Assembly (NCBI RefSeq): GCF_028610625.1
Contig: NZ_JAQQWU010000014.1
Coordinates: 33,472 to 97,471, forward strand
Direction of reading: 5' to 3'
Length of the DNA: 64,000 nucleotides
Origin: Guptibacillus spartinae
GTDB taxonomy: Bacteria; Bacillota; Bacilli; Bacillales; Guptibacillaceae
Shown here: piece by piece, positions 16,914 through 25,733 of the stretch
Numbering within the stretch: the first letter of the stretch is position 1
Layout of the letters: every line of letters begins with the position of its first letter
Translations under genes and position numbers: made by a program
The notes under the pieces: generated by a model
Seen by the model: the letters and a program-made list of their open reading frames with translations, nothing else
The model's database searches: none
Told to the model about the DNA's origin: nothing

Positions 16914-17669
16914 ATGGGAAAAATACATGTGGTTTTGAAAAAGGAAGATATTGATCAAGCAAAAATAAGTGAAGAAAAAATTGCTGTAGTCCTTGATGTT
17001 CTTTTAGCAACTTCAACGATTACGGCCGCTCTAGAATTTGGAGCAGAGCAGGTTATTCCTGTGCTCGATCAACATGAGGCGATGCATGTAGCTAAAGCTT
17101 TACCTGAAGGAAGTTATTTGTTATCCGGAGAATATGAAGGTCGAACGATAGAAGGATTCCTTGACCCCAATCCATTGCAATTAAAGAAATCGGTTAAAGG
17201 AAAAACACTCATTTTATCAACTACGAATGGAACCGTAGCAATTAAGCGAACAAGTGAAGCAAAAAGAGTCTATGTCGCTTCATTACTAAATGGTCATGCT
17301 GTTGCAAAGAAGCTTAATGATCATCATTTTAATGAAACGATCGTGATGGTTTGTTCAGGTTCCTCTGGAGAGTTCGCGTTGGAAGACTTCTATGGAGCTG
17401 GATATCTCATTGATCAAATGCTTTCTTCAAATCCTAACTGGGAGTTAACCGATTCGTCGCGCGCAGCTCTTTCTTTCTATTCAGGTAGCGCTAATAGTGG
17501 TGAGGATGTTTTGCTTTCATCACGTGTCGGTCAAATGATTCAAAAATATGGTTTTGAAGAGGAAATCAGTTTCGTTGCTTCAGAAGGAATTTTTTCGATT
17601 ATTCCTTTCGTAAAAGGTCAAAAAACAGTCGTTCGAGAGGAGGTTCATCATGACACAAACCAGATCTAG
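16914..17669 (+). CDS. ComB-like 2-phosphosulfolactate phosphatase family protein
   Basis: 251 residues. Seen: VVLDVLLATSTITAALEFGAEQVIPVLD, LLSGEYEGRTIEGF, LILSTTNGTVAIKR and MVCSGSSGEFALEDFYGAGY, the conserved blocks of the Mg-dependent ComB phosphatase family. ComB acts in coenzyme M synthesis, and homologues in Bacillus have other roles. No sulfonate gene is nearby. It is sandwiched between the APH-type kinase (8-bp gap) and an acyl-CoA dehydrogenase (20-bp overlap), so a phosphorylated acyl-CoA, or an off-pathway phospho-compound from the kinase, is a plausible substrate. That is inference. Confidence 0.8.
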   Translation: MGKIHVVLKKEDIDQAKISEEKIAVVLDVLLATSTITAALEFGAEQVIPVLDQHEAMHVAKALPEGSYLLSGEYEGRTIEGFLDPNPLQLKKSVKGKTLILSTTNGTVAIKRTSEAKRVYVASLLNGHAVAKKLNDHHFNETIVMVCSGSSGEFALEDFYGAGYLIDQMLSSNPNWELTDSSRAALSFYSGSANSGEDVLLSSRVGQMIQKYGFEEEISFVASEGIFSIIPFVKGQKTVVREEVHHDTNQI

Positions 17670-19398
17670 TCGATCGGGAGCCGATTTCTTGTATCAGCAT
17701 TCTGGTTCTAAAGATATTTTTACACCAGAAGATTTTACGGATGAGCATAAGATGATCGCAAAAACAGCTCATCAGTTTGTGACAAAGGAAGTTGAAGCTC
17801 ATCGAGAAACAATTGAAAATCAAGATTTTGATCAGGTTGTCACTTTATTAAAAAAGGCAGGGGAACTTGGTCTGCTTGGACACAGTATTCCAGAAAAGTA
17901 CGGTGGTCTTGGGCTAGATAAGATATCAAAAGGGATTGTAGGAGAAGTTGTTGGGAGGACGAGTGGATACGGCGTTGCCCAATCCAATCATACGTGTATC
18001 GCAACGCTTCCAATCACGCACTTTGGAACAAATGAACAAAAGGAAAAATACCTACCTAAACTTGCTTCAGGTGAATATCTGGGCGCTTATTGTTTAACAG
18101 AGCCGAATGCAGGATCTGATGCGCTAGCCTCTCAAACAACAGCAGTATTAAATAGCGAAGGCACTCATTATGTTTTAAACGGAACGAAGCTGTATATTAC
18201 GAATGCAGTATTTTCTGATACGTTTATCATTTATGCCAAAGTTGATGGAAAACATTTTTCAGCTTTTATTGTAGAAAAGAACTTTCCAGGGTTATCTCTA
18301 GGACCGGAAGAAAAAAAGATGGGAATCAAAGGATCATCTACACGATCGGTTATTTTAGAAGATTGCCAGGTTCCAATTGATCATCTTCTAGGTGAGGTAG
18401 GAAAAGGTCACGTCATTGCCCTTAATGTTTTGAATCTGGGACGATTCAACCTGGGCTCTGCTTGTACTGGTGGAGCAAAGCACGCGCTAAAATTAGCGTT
18501 ACAACACACAAATGAACGGAAGCAATTCGGCCAAATCATTGCAAGTTTTACGGCTACTCAAGAAAAGGTAGCAGTCATGATGGCTCGAATCTATGCTTCA
18601 GAATCGCTCCAATATCGCACAGCATCCCTTCTAGAAGAGGCGATGAAAGATTTGTACAATGAAGAGGACCATCGAATCGTAGGGAAGCAAATGATGGAAT
18701 ATGCAGTCGAATGTGCGATTTGTAAAGTGTTTGGATCTGAAACACTCGATGAGGTTGTTGATGAGTCACTACAGTTACATGGTGGTGCAGGTTTTATTCA
18801 AGAATATCCGATTGAACAAATGTACCGTGATTCAAGGATTAATCGCATTTTTGAAGGAACGAATGAGGTGAATCGCTTATTAATCCCAGGTAATTTACTT
18901 AAAAAGGCGATGAAAGGTGAAATTCCTTTAGAAGAACTAGTTGAAAAAGCGAAAAGAGAGTTATCTTCGAAGGAAAATCATTCTTTATCTGAAAATGATG
19001 CGATTCGAAGCATGCGAAATGTGCTTTTAGTTTGTACAGGACTGGCGTATGAAAAGCACGGTAAGGGCATCATGAATCATCAAGAATCTGTGATGAAACT
19101 TGCCAATATAGCCATTACGTTATATGCAGCTGAATCCTCCGTTTTGCGTGCCATAAAGGGAGGATTACAAGAAAATGATGTCAAAACGCTATTAGCACGT
19201 ACGTTTCTCGAGGATTCGCTATTAAAAGTGGAAGCGTCAGCTCGAAAGTTGATCATGAGTGTCCTTCCTGCTCATGAAAAACGGGAAGTTCTGGATCTGA
19301 TCATACGTGAACTATCAAGTTATGATTTTGGAAATTCACTTGAACGAAATCGGGAAATTGCAAAGCATAGCTACAATCATTTGAAGTATGAAGTTTAG
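17650..19398 (+). CDS. acyl-CoA dehydrogenase, long form (FadE/YusJ-like)
   Basis: 582 residues, with about 190 residues beyond the classical core, as in B. subtilis FadE (YusJ). Seen: YCLTEPNAGSDA, LNGTKLYITNA, MGIKGSSTRSVILEDCQVP, LGRFNLGSAC, QLHGGAGFIQEYPIEQMYRDSRINRIFEGTNE; the Glu of FEGTNE is the catalytic base, unlike the 7402 paralogue. It oxidises acyl-CoA to trans-2-enoyl-CoA with FAD. RBS GAGAGGAGG lies inside the end of the ComB-like gene, indicating translational coupling. Confidence 0.92.
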   Translation: MTQTRSSRSGADFLYQHSGSKDIFTPEDFTDEHKMIAKTAHQFVTKEVEAHRETIENQDFDQVVTLLKKAGELGLLGHSIPEKYGGLGLDKISKGIVGEVVGRTSGYGVAQSNHTCIATLPITHFGTNEQKEKYLPKLASGEYLGAYCLTEPNAGSDALASQTTAVLNSEGTHYVLNGTKLYITNAVFSDTFIIYAKVDGKHFSAFIVEKNFPGLSLGPEEKKMGIKGSSTRSVILEDCQVPIDHLLGEVGKGHVIALNVLNLGRFNLGSACTGGAKHALKLALQHTNERKQFGQIIASFTATQEKVAVMMARIYASESLQYRTASLLEEAMKDLYNEEDHRIVGKQMMEYAVECAICKVFGSETLDEVVDESLQLHGGAGFIQEYPIEQMYRDSRINRIFEGTNEVNRLLIPGNLLKKAMKGEIPLEELVEKAKRELSSKENHSLSENDAIRSMRNVLLVCTGLAYEKHGKGIMNHQESVMKLANIAITLYAAESSVLRAIKGGLQENDVKTLLARTFLEDSLLKVEASARKLIMSVLPAHEKREVLDLIIRELSSYDFGNSLERNREIAKHSYNHLKYEV

Positions 19399-19413
19399 GA
19401 AGCGGTGAGAAAA

Positions 19414-20181
19414 ATGGGTAGATTTTCAGGAAAAACAGCAGTCATAACCGGTGGAGGAAGTGGAATCGGTGCTATGACAGCTAAACGAATAGCATCAGAA
19501 GGAGGAACTGTTATTCTTGTTGGTCGGACGGAAGCAAAGTTATTGCAAACAAAAGATGACCTTAAAGGATTAGAAGGAAATGTTCTTACTTTTGTTGCTG
19601 ACGTAACGAGTCAAAATCAAATCGATCAATTGTCCTCTTTTATTAAAGAAAACACAGGAACAGTTCATGTCTTAATTAATAATGCTGGCGGATCACAAGG
19701 ATCTCCGATTCTTGAGATGACAGAAGAAAACTGGGATCATGCGCAAAACGCAAATTTAAAAAGTGTTTTTCTCGTTTCAAAAACACTTGGGAAAATGATG
19801 TTAGAAAGTGCCAAAGAAGAAGAGAAAATGGACTTCTCGATTGTAAATGTTGCTTCTCTGTCTGGTCATAAAGCAGGGGCGCAAATCCCTCACTATAGTG
19901 CAGCCAAAGCAGCAGTTATCAATTTTACAAGAGCACTTGCAGTTGAATTATCACCATATGTTCGGGTGAACTCAGTCTCACCAGGATTTGTTGAGACGCC
20001 ATTAACAGAAGACGGTTTGAAGAATGAAAGATTTGAAGCTTCTATTAAACGAAATACAGCATTAAAACGAGTGGGACAAGCTGATGAAATCGCAAATGTG
20101 ATTTCGTTTGCGGCTTCATCTGAAGCGAGTTATATGACTGGTTCAGATTTATTAGTCGACGGCGGTTGGCTCATCGTATAA
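19414..20181 (+). CDS. SDR family oxidoreductase
   Basis: 255 residues from ATG 19414; an in-frame GTG at 19405 is less likely because of its spacing. Seen: TGGGSGIGAM, NNAGGSQGSP, VNVASLSG, YSAAK and MTGSDLLVDGG. Similar in type to FabG and 2,4-dienoyl-CoA reductase relatives. It starts 15 bp after the dehydrogenase and is part of the same operon. Confidence 0.86.
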   Translation: MGRFSGKTAVITGGGSGIGAMTAKRIASEGGTVILVGRTEAKLLQTKDDLKGLEGNVLTFVADVTSQNQIDQLSSFIKENTGTVHVLINNAGGSQGSPILEMTEENWDHAQNANLKSVFLVSKTLGKMMLESAKEEEKMDFSIVNVASLSGHKAGAQIPHYSAAKAAVINFTRALAVELSPYVRVNSVSPGFVETPLTEDGLKNERFEASIKRNTALKRVGQADEIANVISFAASSEASYMTGSDLLVDGGWLIV

Positions 20182-20200
20182 AAAAGGAGAGTGTTGAATA

Positions 20201-20992
20201 ATGGAAACAACAGTGAAAACGGAACATTTAAAAGTCAATGTACATGGTGCAGTGCTTCACTTGACACTTAATCGTCCTGAGGCGCTTAACGCGTTTAGTC
20301 CCGAAATGATTTTAGGATTAACAAAAGCTATTCAAGATGCTAAGGAAAACGATGAAATCCGAGTAGTCATGCTATCAGGAGCCGGACGTTCCTTTAGTGC
20401 CGGGGGAGATGTTAAAACAATGGGGGATACGACCTCAACTGAAGTATATGAACACATCGGTAAATTAAATGAGTTGGTCCTCGCCATGAAAGATCTAGAG
20501 AAACCTATTATTTCTGTTATTCATGGTTTTGCAGCTGGTGCAGGCTTTAACTTAGCACTAGCTAGTGACATTATTCTAGCAGCTGAAGATAGTAGCTTTG
20601 TATTAAGCTTTTCTCAAGTAGGCTTAATTTCAGATGGTGGAGGGCTTTCATTCCTTCCTCGCTTAATCGGTCCATACAAAGCGAAAGAGTTGTTTTTCTC
20701 AGCTCAACCAATTTCAGCAAAAGAAGCGAAAGAACTAAATATCGTAAACCAAACTTATCCACTATCCAACCTTGAAGAAGAAGCGATGGCATATGCTGAG
20801 AAGCTTTCAAAAGGTCCTGGTAAAGCATATGGTTTCATTAAAAAAATTGCAGATTCTTCGCTAACCTCTTCCTTGGCTGAAGTACTCGAACAAGAGCGGA
20901 TTACACAGGCATTAATGGTTACGACAGAAGACCACAAAGAAGGAGCAACTGCATTTAAGGAAAAACGCGCGCCACAATTTAAAGGTAAATAA
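20201..20992 (+). CDS. enoyl-CoA hydratase/isomerase family protein
   Basis: 263 residues, crotonase fold. Seen: LTLNRPEALNAFSPEM, SAGGDVKTMGD (oxyanion hole), GFAAGAGFNLALASDIILA and FSQVGLISDGGGLSFLPRLIG. In the segment where hydratases keep one catalytic Glu, Gly/Asp residues appear, and 'GLISDGG' is typical of isomerase-like members such as PaaG, so it may be an isomerase rather than a hydratase. Last gene before the terminator at 21001. Confidence 0.86.
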   Translation: METTVKTEHLKVNVHGAVLHLTLNRPEALNAFSPEMILGLTKAIQDAKENDEIRVVMLSGAGRSFSAGGDVKTMGDTTSTEVYEHIGKLNELVLAMKDLEKPIISVIHGFAAGAGFNLALASDIILAAEDSSFVLSFSQVGLISDGGGLSFLPRLIGPYKAKELFFSAQPISAKEAKELNIVNQTYPLSNLEEEAMAYAEKLSKGPGKAYGFIKKIADSSLTSSLAEVLEQERITQALMVTTEDHKEGATAFKEKRAPQFKGK

Positions 20993-21000
20993 ATTTCATG

Positions 21001-21034
21001 ATCTGGATTGAATTTTCAATCCAGATTCTTTTCT
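21001..21034 (+). terminator. intrinsic terminator
   Basis: ATCTGGATTGA, ATTT loop, TCAATCCAGAT and a TCTTTTCT tail. It separates the beta-oxidation operon from the transporter operon. Confidence 0.85.
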
Positions 21035-21101
21035 ACATCTTGAATCCCCTTCATAAGTCCGCCGTCCCCTTTGCCTGGATCTTATTAAATAGAGGAGGAA
21101 T

Positions 21102-21968
21102 ATGATGGAGCTCCTTTTCCAGCAGATTTTTAACGGACTTACAATTGGAAGCGTTTACACGCTTGTTGCCCTTGGATTAACCCTCGTTTTTGGTATCTTA
21201 CATGTACCCAACTTCGCTCATGGTGCTTTTTATATGGTTGGAGCCTATATTACGCTGATGATGATGGTCGGATTTGGTTTTCATTATTGGATTGCGATTA
21301 TAGCATCGATAGCTGTGGTCGCCTTACTTGGGGTTGTTACTCAGCAGCTTATATTCAAAAAGCTTGAAGGCGCTGATGGAATGAGAATGATGGTTGCAGC
21401 TATTGGGATCCTTCTCTTTCTAGAAGCATTTGGTCAGTTTATGTGGGGCACTGAATATTACAGAATGGACACTCCATATGGATCGGTCGTAAATTTATTC
21501 GGATTAACTGTAACGCTACAACGCCTCTTAATTATTGTAGCTGCAGTAATTCTTATGCTAGCGCTTCATTTTTTCTTAACGAAAACCATGATAGGCGCAG
21601 CAATCGTTGCAATGGCACAAAATCGAGAAGGTGCTTTTCTTGTAGGAATTAATGCAAACCAGGTTGCTTGGCTTACCTTTGCGATCGCTGGTGGATTAGC
21701 AGCTGCAGCTGCCTCATTAGCTTCTCCAATTAATCTTGTCTTTCCTACTATGGGTAACCTGGTTATTATGAAAGCTTTCGTTATCATCATCATTGGTGGG
21801 ATGGGAAGCATTCCTGGAGCAATTCTTGGTGGTTATTTGCTTGGCCTAACAGAAAGTATTGGAGCAACGTACATATCTTCTGATTATAAAGACGTTATTG
21901 CGTTTCTCTTACTCGTAGTTATTCTTACAGCGAAGCCAACCGGGTTATTCACGAAGGGGGTTCAGTAA
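21102..21968 (+). CDS. livH: branched-chain amino acid-type ABC transporter permease (LivH-like)
   Basis: 288 residues, highly hydrophobic with about eight membrane segments. Seen: the N-terminal FNGLTIGSVYTLVALGLTLVFGILHVPNFAHGAF and MAQNREGAFLVGINAN (EAA-like cytoplasmic loop), both typical of LivH. It is half of the membrane channel. In this setting the cargo is more likely an organic acid than leucine: relatives such as UrtBC, and Liv-type importers in aromatic and fatty-acid clusters, show the family is not limited to amino acids. RBS GAGGAGGAA. Confidence 0.9.
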   Translation: MMELLFQQIFNGLTIGSVYTLVALGLTLVFGILHVPNFAHGAFYMVGAYITLMMMVGFGFHYWIAIIASIAVVALLGVVTQQLIFKKLEGADGMRMMVAAIGILLFLEAFGQFMWGTEYYRMDTPYGSVVNLFGLTVTLQRLLIIVAAVILMLALHFFLTKTMIGAAIVAMAQNREGAFLVGINANQVAWLTFAIAGGLAAAAASLASPINLVFPTMGNLVIMKAFVIIIIGGMGSIPGAILGGYLLGLTESIGATYISSDYKDVIAFLLLVVILTAKPTGLFTKGVQ

Positions 21969-22975
21969 TGCTGAATGTCTTATCGAAGCGTGTACTGCTC
22001 ATTATCGTAGCTTTGGCTGCTGTGTTATTCCCTCTGGTATTCCCTAATATGTATGTCCTTCAATTGCTTACGCTGGTCTTTATTTGGTCCATCGCGGTCT
22101 ATGGCTACAATATTATTTCAGGTTATGTAGGCTATTTGTCACTCGCACACGCAGGATTTTTTGCAATTGGAGCCTATGGCCTTGGTCTTTTGACAACGAA
22201 GGCAGGTTTTTCATATTGGCTATCCTTACTATTAGCAGTACTTATTACATCCATTGCGGGCGCTTTAGTTGGGGTTATCGCTCTACGAACGAAATCTCAT
22301 TTCTTTGCAATTTATACCATGTGCGTAGGCGTCATTGTTTATCTTTTAATTGACAAATGGGATAGCTTAACGGGTGGTGTAAGAGGTTTAATTGGGATTC
22401 CCGCTCCAGGAAACTTAGGACCGATAACGTTTGATACGTTAACATCTCAATATTACCTAGCTTTGTTCTTTCTAACTTTTACGATTTTCCTTTGTTATCG
22501 TATTGTTCATTCTCTTCTTGGAAGGACGTTTATAGCGATAAGAAACAGTGAAGAACTTGCCAAAACGATTGGGATATCCATTATGAAAAACCAGCTATTG
22601 GCATTTACTCTGTCAGCCTTGTTTGCTGGACTTTCAGGTGCGTTATATGCTTCGTTTATCCGTTTTATCGGTCCACAAATCTCAGCGATTACCGTTACGT
22701 TTGAAATGCTGATGTATCTTCTAGTTGGGGGCATTGGAACACTTGCAGGACCTATTGTCGGAACGCTTATTGTGATTTCACTTACTCAATCATTACAATT
22801 TCTTGAAGAATATCGCATGCTTATTTTTGGACCGGTTGTTGTTTTATTAGTTCTATACTATCCGCGTGGGATTACTGGAAGTATAAATGGCTATTTTCAA
22901 AAAAAGAAACAGCAAAGAGTTAAGGTAGCGAATGAAGAACATGATGTGAAAAGGAAAGTAGGTGAGGCAGGGTAA
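21968..22975 (+). CDS. livM: branched-chain amino acid-type ABC transporter permease (LivM-like)
   Basis: 335 residues, about nine membrane segments. Seen: YNIISGYVGYLSLAHAGFFAIGAYG and AIRNSEELAKTIGIS, followed by LLVGGIGTLAGPIVG, all LivM landmarks. The start overlaps the LivH stop by one base (TAATG), so the channel subunits are made in step. A charged C-terminal tail (QKKKQQRVKVANEEHDVKRK) follows the last segment. Confidence 0.9.
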   Translation: MLNVLSKRVLLIIVALAAVLFPLVFPNMYVLQLLTLVFIWSIAVYGYNIISGYVGYLSLAHAGFFAIGAYGLGLLTTKAGFSYWLSLLLAVLITSIAGALVGVIALRTKSHFFAIYTMCVGVIVYLLIDKWDSLTGGVRGLIGIPAPGNLGPITFDTLTSQYYLALFFLTFTIFLCYRIVHSLLGRTFIAIRNSEELAKTIGISIMKNQLLAFTLSALFAGLSGALYASFIRFIGPQISAITVTFEMLMYLLVGGIGTLAGPIVGTLIVISLTQSLQFLEEYRMLIFGPVVVLLVLYYPRGITGSINGYFQKKKQQRVKVANEEHDVKRKVGEAG

Positions 22976-23754
22976 TGTTCTTTTCGACAGAAGGAATTAC
23001 AAAACGTTTTGGGGGACTAGCAGCCGTTGAAGATGTGAGTGTATCGGTTGAAAAAGGAACGATTACAGCCATAATTGGCCCAAATGGTGCAGGCAAATCT
23101 ACTTTTTTTAATCTCATTAGTGGAATTCATCCACTTTCATCAGGGAAAATTTTATTTAAAGATCACGATATAACAAAAATGCCTCCCCAACAAATTGCGC
23201 GGCTTGGAATTGGGAGGACCTTTCAAACAACTAATTTATTTGAGCAATCAACCGTCCTGGATAATGTTTTGATCGGACATAGATTACGAACAAAGTCAGG
23301 AATTTGGGATGCGATATTTCGAACGAAAAGAGAAAAAGAGGAAGAAAAACGCTCTTATCAAAAAGCACTTGAGGCGCTAGAGTTTGTTGAAATGATGCAT
23401 GTGGTAGAACACCCTGTCTCTCTTATTTCGCAGGAAGAAAAGAAAAGACTTGCCTTTGCGCTTGCCTTAGCCACAGACCCAGAAATGGTTCTTCTTGATG
23501 AACCTGCTGCAGGAGTGAATCCGGATGAAACGGATGGGCTCGCATATTTAATGAGGAAAATGGCGGACCACGGAATTACAGTTTGTTTAATCGAACATAA
23601 AATGCCAATGATTATGAGCCTTGCTGATCAAATTGTTGTTTTAAATCATGGGAAGAAAATTGCAGAAGGCCGACCTGAAGAAATTCGTCAAAATGAAGCT
23701 GTGATTCAAGCCTATCTCGGAGGTGAAGCGCATGCTCCAGTTAAACAATATTAA
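22975..23754 (+). CDS. livG: ABC transporter ATP-binding protein (LivG-like), unusual signature motif
   Basis: 259 residues. Walker A is GPNGAGKST; Walker B is MVLLDEPAAGVNP; the H-loop is CLIEHKM. GIGRTFQTTNLFEQSTVLDNV is typical of LivG. The ABC signature, normally LSYGQQR-like in LivG, reads LISQEEKKRLAFALAL here and lacks the canonical glycine. Other motifs are intact, so the protein is probably active as a heterodimer with LivF. One-base overlap with LivM. Confidence 0.9.
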   Translation: MFFSTEGITKRFGGLAAVEDVSVSVEKGTITAIIGPNGAGKSTFFNLISGIHPLSSGKILFKDHDITKMPPQQIARLGIGRTFQTTNLFEQSTVLDNVLIGHRLRTKSGIWDAIFRTKREKEEEKRSYQKALEALEFVEMMHVVEHPVSLISQEEKKRLAFALALATDPEMVLLDEPAAGVNPDETDGLAYLMRKMADHGITVCLIEHKMPMIMSLADQIVVLNHGKKIAEGRPEEIRQNEAVIQAYLGGEAHAPVKQY

Positions 23755-24439
23755 CGTTAACTATGGTGCTTCTACTGTACTTCAGAATATTTCACTCGAA
23801 GTAAAAAAAGGTGAAACGGTTGTCTTACTTGGAGCTAACGGCGCAGGTAAAAGTACGATCTTTCGTACGATCAGTGGATTGATGAAACCAGTTTCTGGTG
23901 ATGTGGTTTTTATGGATCGTAAGTTAACTGGGAAAGCACCCCACTCTTTAGTAAAAGAAGGGATTGTGCAATGTCCTGAAGGTAGAAAGTTGTTTCCACA
24001 AATGTCCGTATACGAAAATTTGAAAATGGGTAGCTTTGTTCATCGAAAACAACGAAAAGAAGTGGAACAGAGCTTAAAGGAGGTGTATTCCCTTTTTCCG
24101 ATTTTACATGACAAACGTCATGAGGCAGCAGGATCTCTTAGTGGCGGGCAACAGCAGATGTTAGCGATTGGACGAGCCTTAATGGCAAAACCGAAAGTTC
24201 TCTTACTAGATGAACCTTCATTGGGGCTAGCCCCACTCATTGTGGAGCAAATGTTTCATATTATTGAAGATATCAATGAACAAGGCACAACAATTCTTCT
24301 AGCTGAGCAAAACGCCAATGCTGCACTACAGATTTCTAACCGGGGCTATGTGATTGAAAGTGGCAACATTGTTCTTGAAGGTAGTAAAGAGGAACTTTTG
24401 TCAAATGATCAAATACGAAAAGCTTATATTGGAGCATGA
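23732..24439 (+). CDS. livF: ABC transporter ATP-binding protein (LivF-like)
   Basis: 235 residues from ATG 23732, chosen for GGAGGTG at the right spacing; it overlaps LivG by 23 bp. Walker A GANGAGKST, canonical signature SLSGGQQQMLAIGRAL, Walker B VLLLDEPSLGLAP, H-loop AEQNANAAL. QCPEGRKLFPQMSVYENL is a LivF hallmark. It is the second ATPase of the importer. Confidence 0.92.
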   Translation: MLQLNNINVNYGASTVLQNISLEVKKGETVVLLGANGAGKSTIFRTISGLMKPVSGDVVFMDRKLTGKAPHSLVKEGIVQCPEGRKLFPQMSVYENLKMGSFVHRKQRKEVEQSLKEVYSLFPILHDKRHEAAGSLSGGQQQMLAIGRALMAKPKVLLLDEPSLGLAPLIVEQMFHIIEDINEQGTTILLAEQNANAALQISNRGYVIESGNIVLEGSKEELLSNDQIRKAYIGA

Positions 24440-24470
24440 TAACGGAATCGATTTGAATAGGGGGAAAACA

Positions 24471-25706
24471 ATGAGAATCGGGATAAAGCTTTTTGTTTAC
24501 ATGGTAATGTTGATCGGGATGATCGTAGTGGCAGGTTGTGCGGCAGGTTCAGTTAGTAATTCTAGCAATGAAGGGGCTTCAAATACAAACGAACCAAAGG
24601 ATACGAGCAAGGAAACGAGTGCAGAATCAACGATGGAAAATACGGTGAATATTGGATTTAGTGGGCCTTTAAGTGGCCCTGCAGCTTACTATGGGGAGAA
24701 TACGCTAAGCGGTATAGAAATGGCTGTGGATGAAATTAATCAAGAAGGCATTAATGTAGATGGCAAAAAATACGGGATTAATCTTATAACGCTTGATGAT
24801 CAGTATTTGCCTAATGAAACTGGAACAAATGCGAGAAGACTAGTCCAAGAAAATGATACGCCAGTTATTTTTGTTCCACATAGCGGTGGTGTGTTCGCCA
24901 CACAAGTGTTTAACGAACAAGAAAATTTTTTAATAGCCGCCTATACTAGTGAGCCTAAAATTATGGAACAGGATAATTCACTAACACTAGGGATTCCACC
25001 AGCGTATAGTGCGTATCCTGAAGTTTTTACAAACTATCAAATGGAACGGTTTGGTAAGAAAATTGCAATGCTACCAACCTCATCTCAGTACGGAAAAGAC
25101 TGGACAGAAGCACTAAAACCAGTTTGGGAAGAGAATGGTGGAGAAGTCGTTTTTGAAGGGTCCATTGATTTTAGTAAAGATACTGACTTTTTCTCAATTG
25201 TCACAAAAGCATTAAGCAACAATCCAGACGTGCTTTTTGTAGGAGGACCATCACAGCCAACAGCCCTCGTTATTAAACAAGCTAGAGAATTAGGCTTTGA
25301 AGGTGGATTTATGCTGATGGACCAAGCAAAAATTGAGGAAATTGAGCCGGTACTAGGTGGACTTGATCAGTTAGAGGGGACAATTGGAGCACTACCAATT
25401 ATTGATAGCGATGCGCCAGGTGCCGAAGCATTTATTAGTCACTATAAAGAACGTTTTGATCGAATTCCGACTGCAGAGGGTGCTTTTAATTATCAAGCCA
25501 TGCATGTCATTGCCAATGCAATGTCTGAATCAGGTTCAGTCGATGATCCAAAGAAAATTATGGAAAGTATAGATGCCGCCATTCAGTCGCTTCCTGATGA
25601 AAAAATGGTATGGCACCTAACAGGGATTTATAACGGTGGTGCATTTGACTGGAAGCCTGCCATTGGAGCTGTTGAAGATGGAGAAGTTGTAAAAATAGAA
25701 GATTAA
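24471..25706 (+). CDS. substrate-binding lipoprotein of the Liv-type ABC importer
   Basis: 411 residues from ATG 24471, preceded by AGGGGG; the longer open frame overlaps LivF. The signal peptide MRIGIKLFVYMVMLIGMIVVAGC ends in a lipobox (VAGC), and is followed by a Ser/Asn/Glu-rich linker to about residue 60. The rest is a periplasmic-binding-protein type I fold (NIGFSGPLSGPAAYYGENTLSGIEMAVDEIN, LDDQYLPNETGTNARRLVQEND). Anchored outside the membrane, it delivers ligand to the importer. The ligand is unknown; the neighbours suggest a carboxylic acid or lactone. Confidence 0.9.
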   Translation: MRIGIKLFVYMVMLIGMIVVAGCAAGSVSNSSNEGASNTNEPKDTSKETSAESTMENTVNIGFSGPLSGPAAYYGENTLSGIEMAVDEINQEGINVDGKKYGINLITLDDQYLPNETGTNARRLVQENDTPVIFVPHSGGVFATQVFNEQENFLIAAYTSEPKIMEQDNSLTLGIPPAYSAYPEVFTNYQMERFGKKIAMLPTSSQYGKDWTEALKPVWEENGGEVVFEGSIDFSKDTDFFSIVTKALSNNPDVLFVGGPSQPTALVIKQARELGFEGGFMLMDQAKIEEIEPVLGGLDQLEGTIGALPIIDSDAPGAEAFISHYKERFDRIPTAEGAFNYQAMHVIANAMSESGSVDDPKKIMESIDAAIQSLPDEKMVWHLTGIYNGGAFDWKPAIGAVEDGEVVKIED

Positions 25707-25733
25707 GAGAAAATGAAAGGGGATCTAAAATAA

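Noticed and set aside
16914..17669. Coenzyme M or sulfolactate metabolism inferred from the ComB-like gene
   Set aside because: No other sulfonate or coenzyme M gene is present, and all neighbours are acyl-CoA genes.
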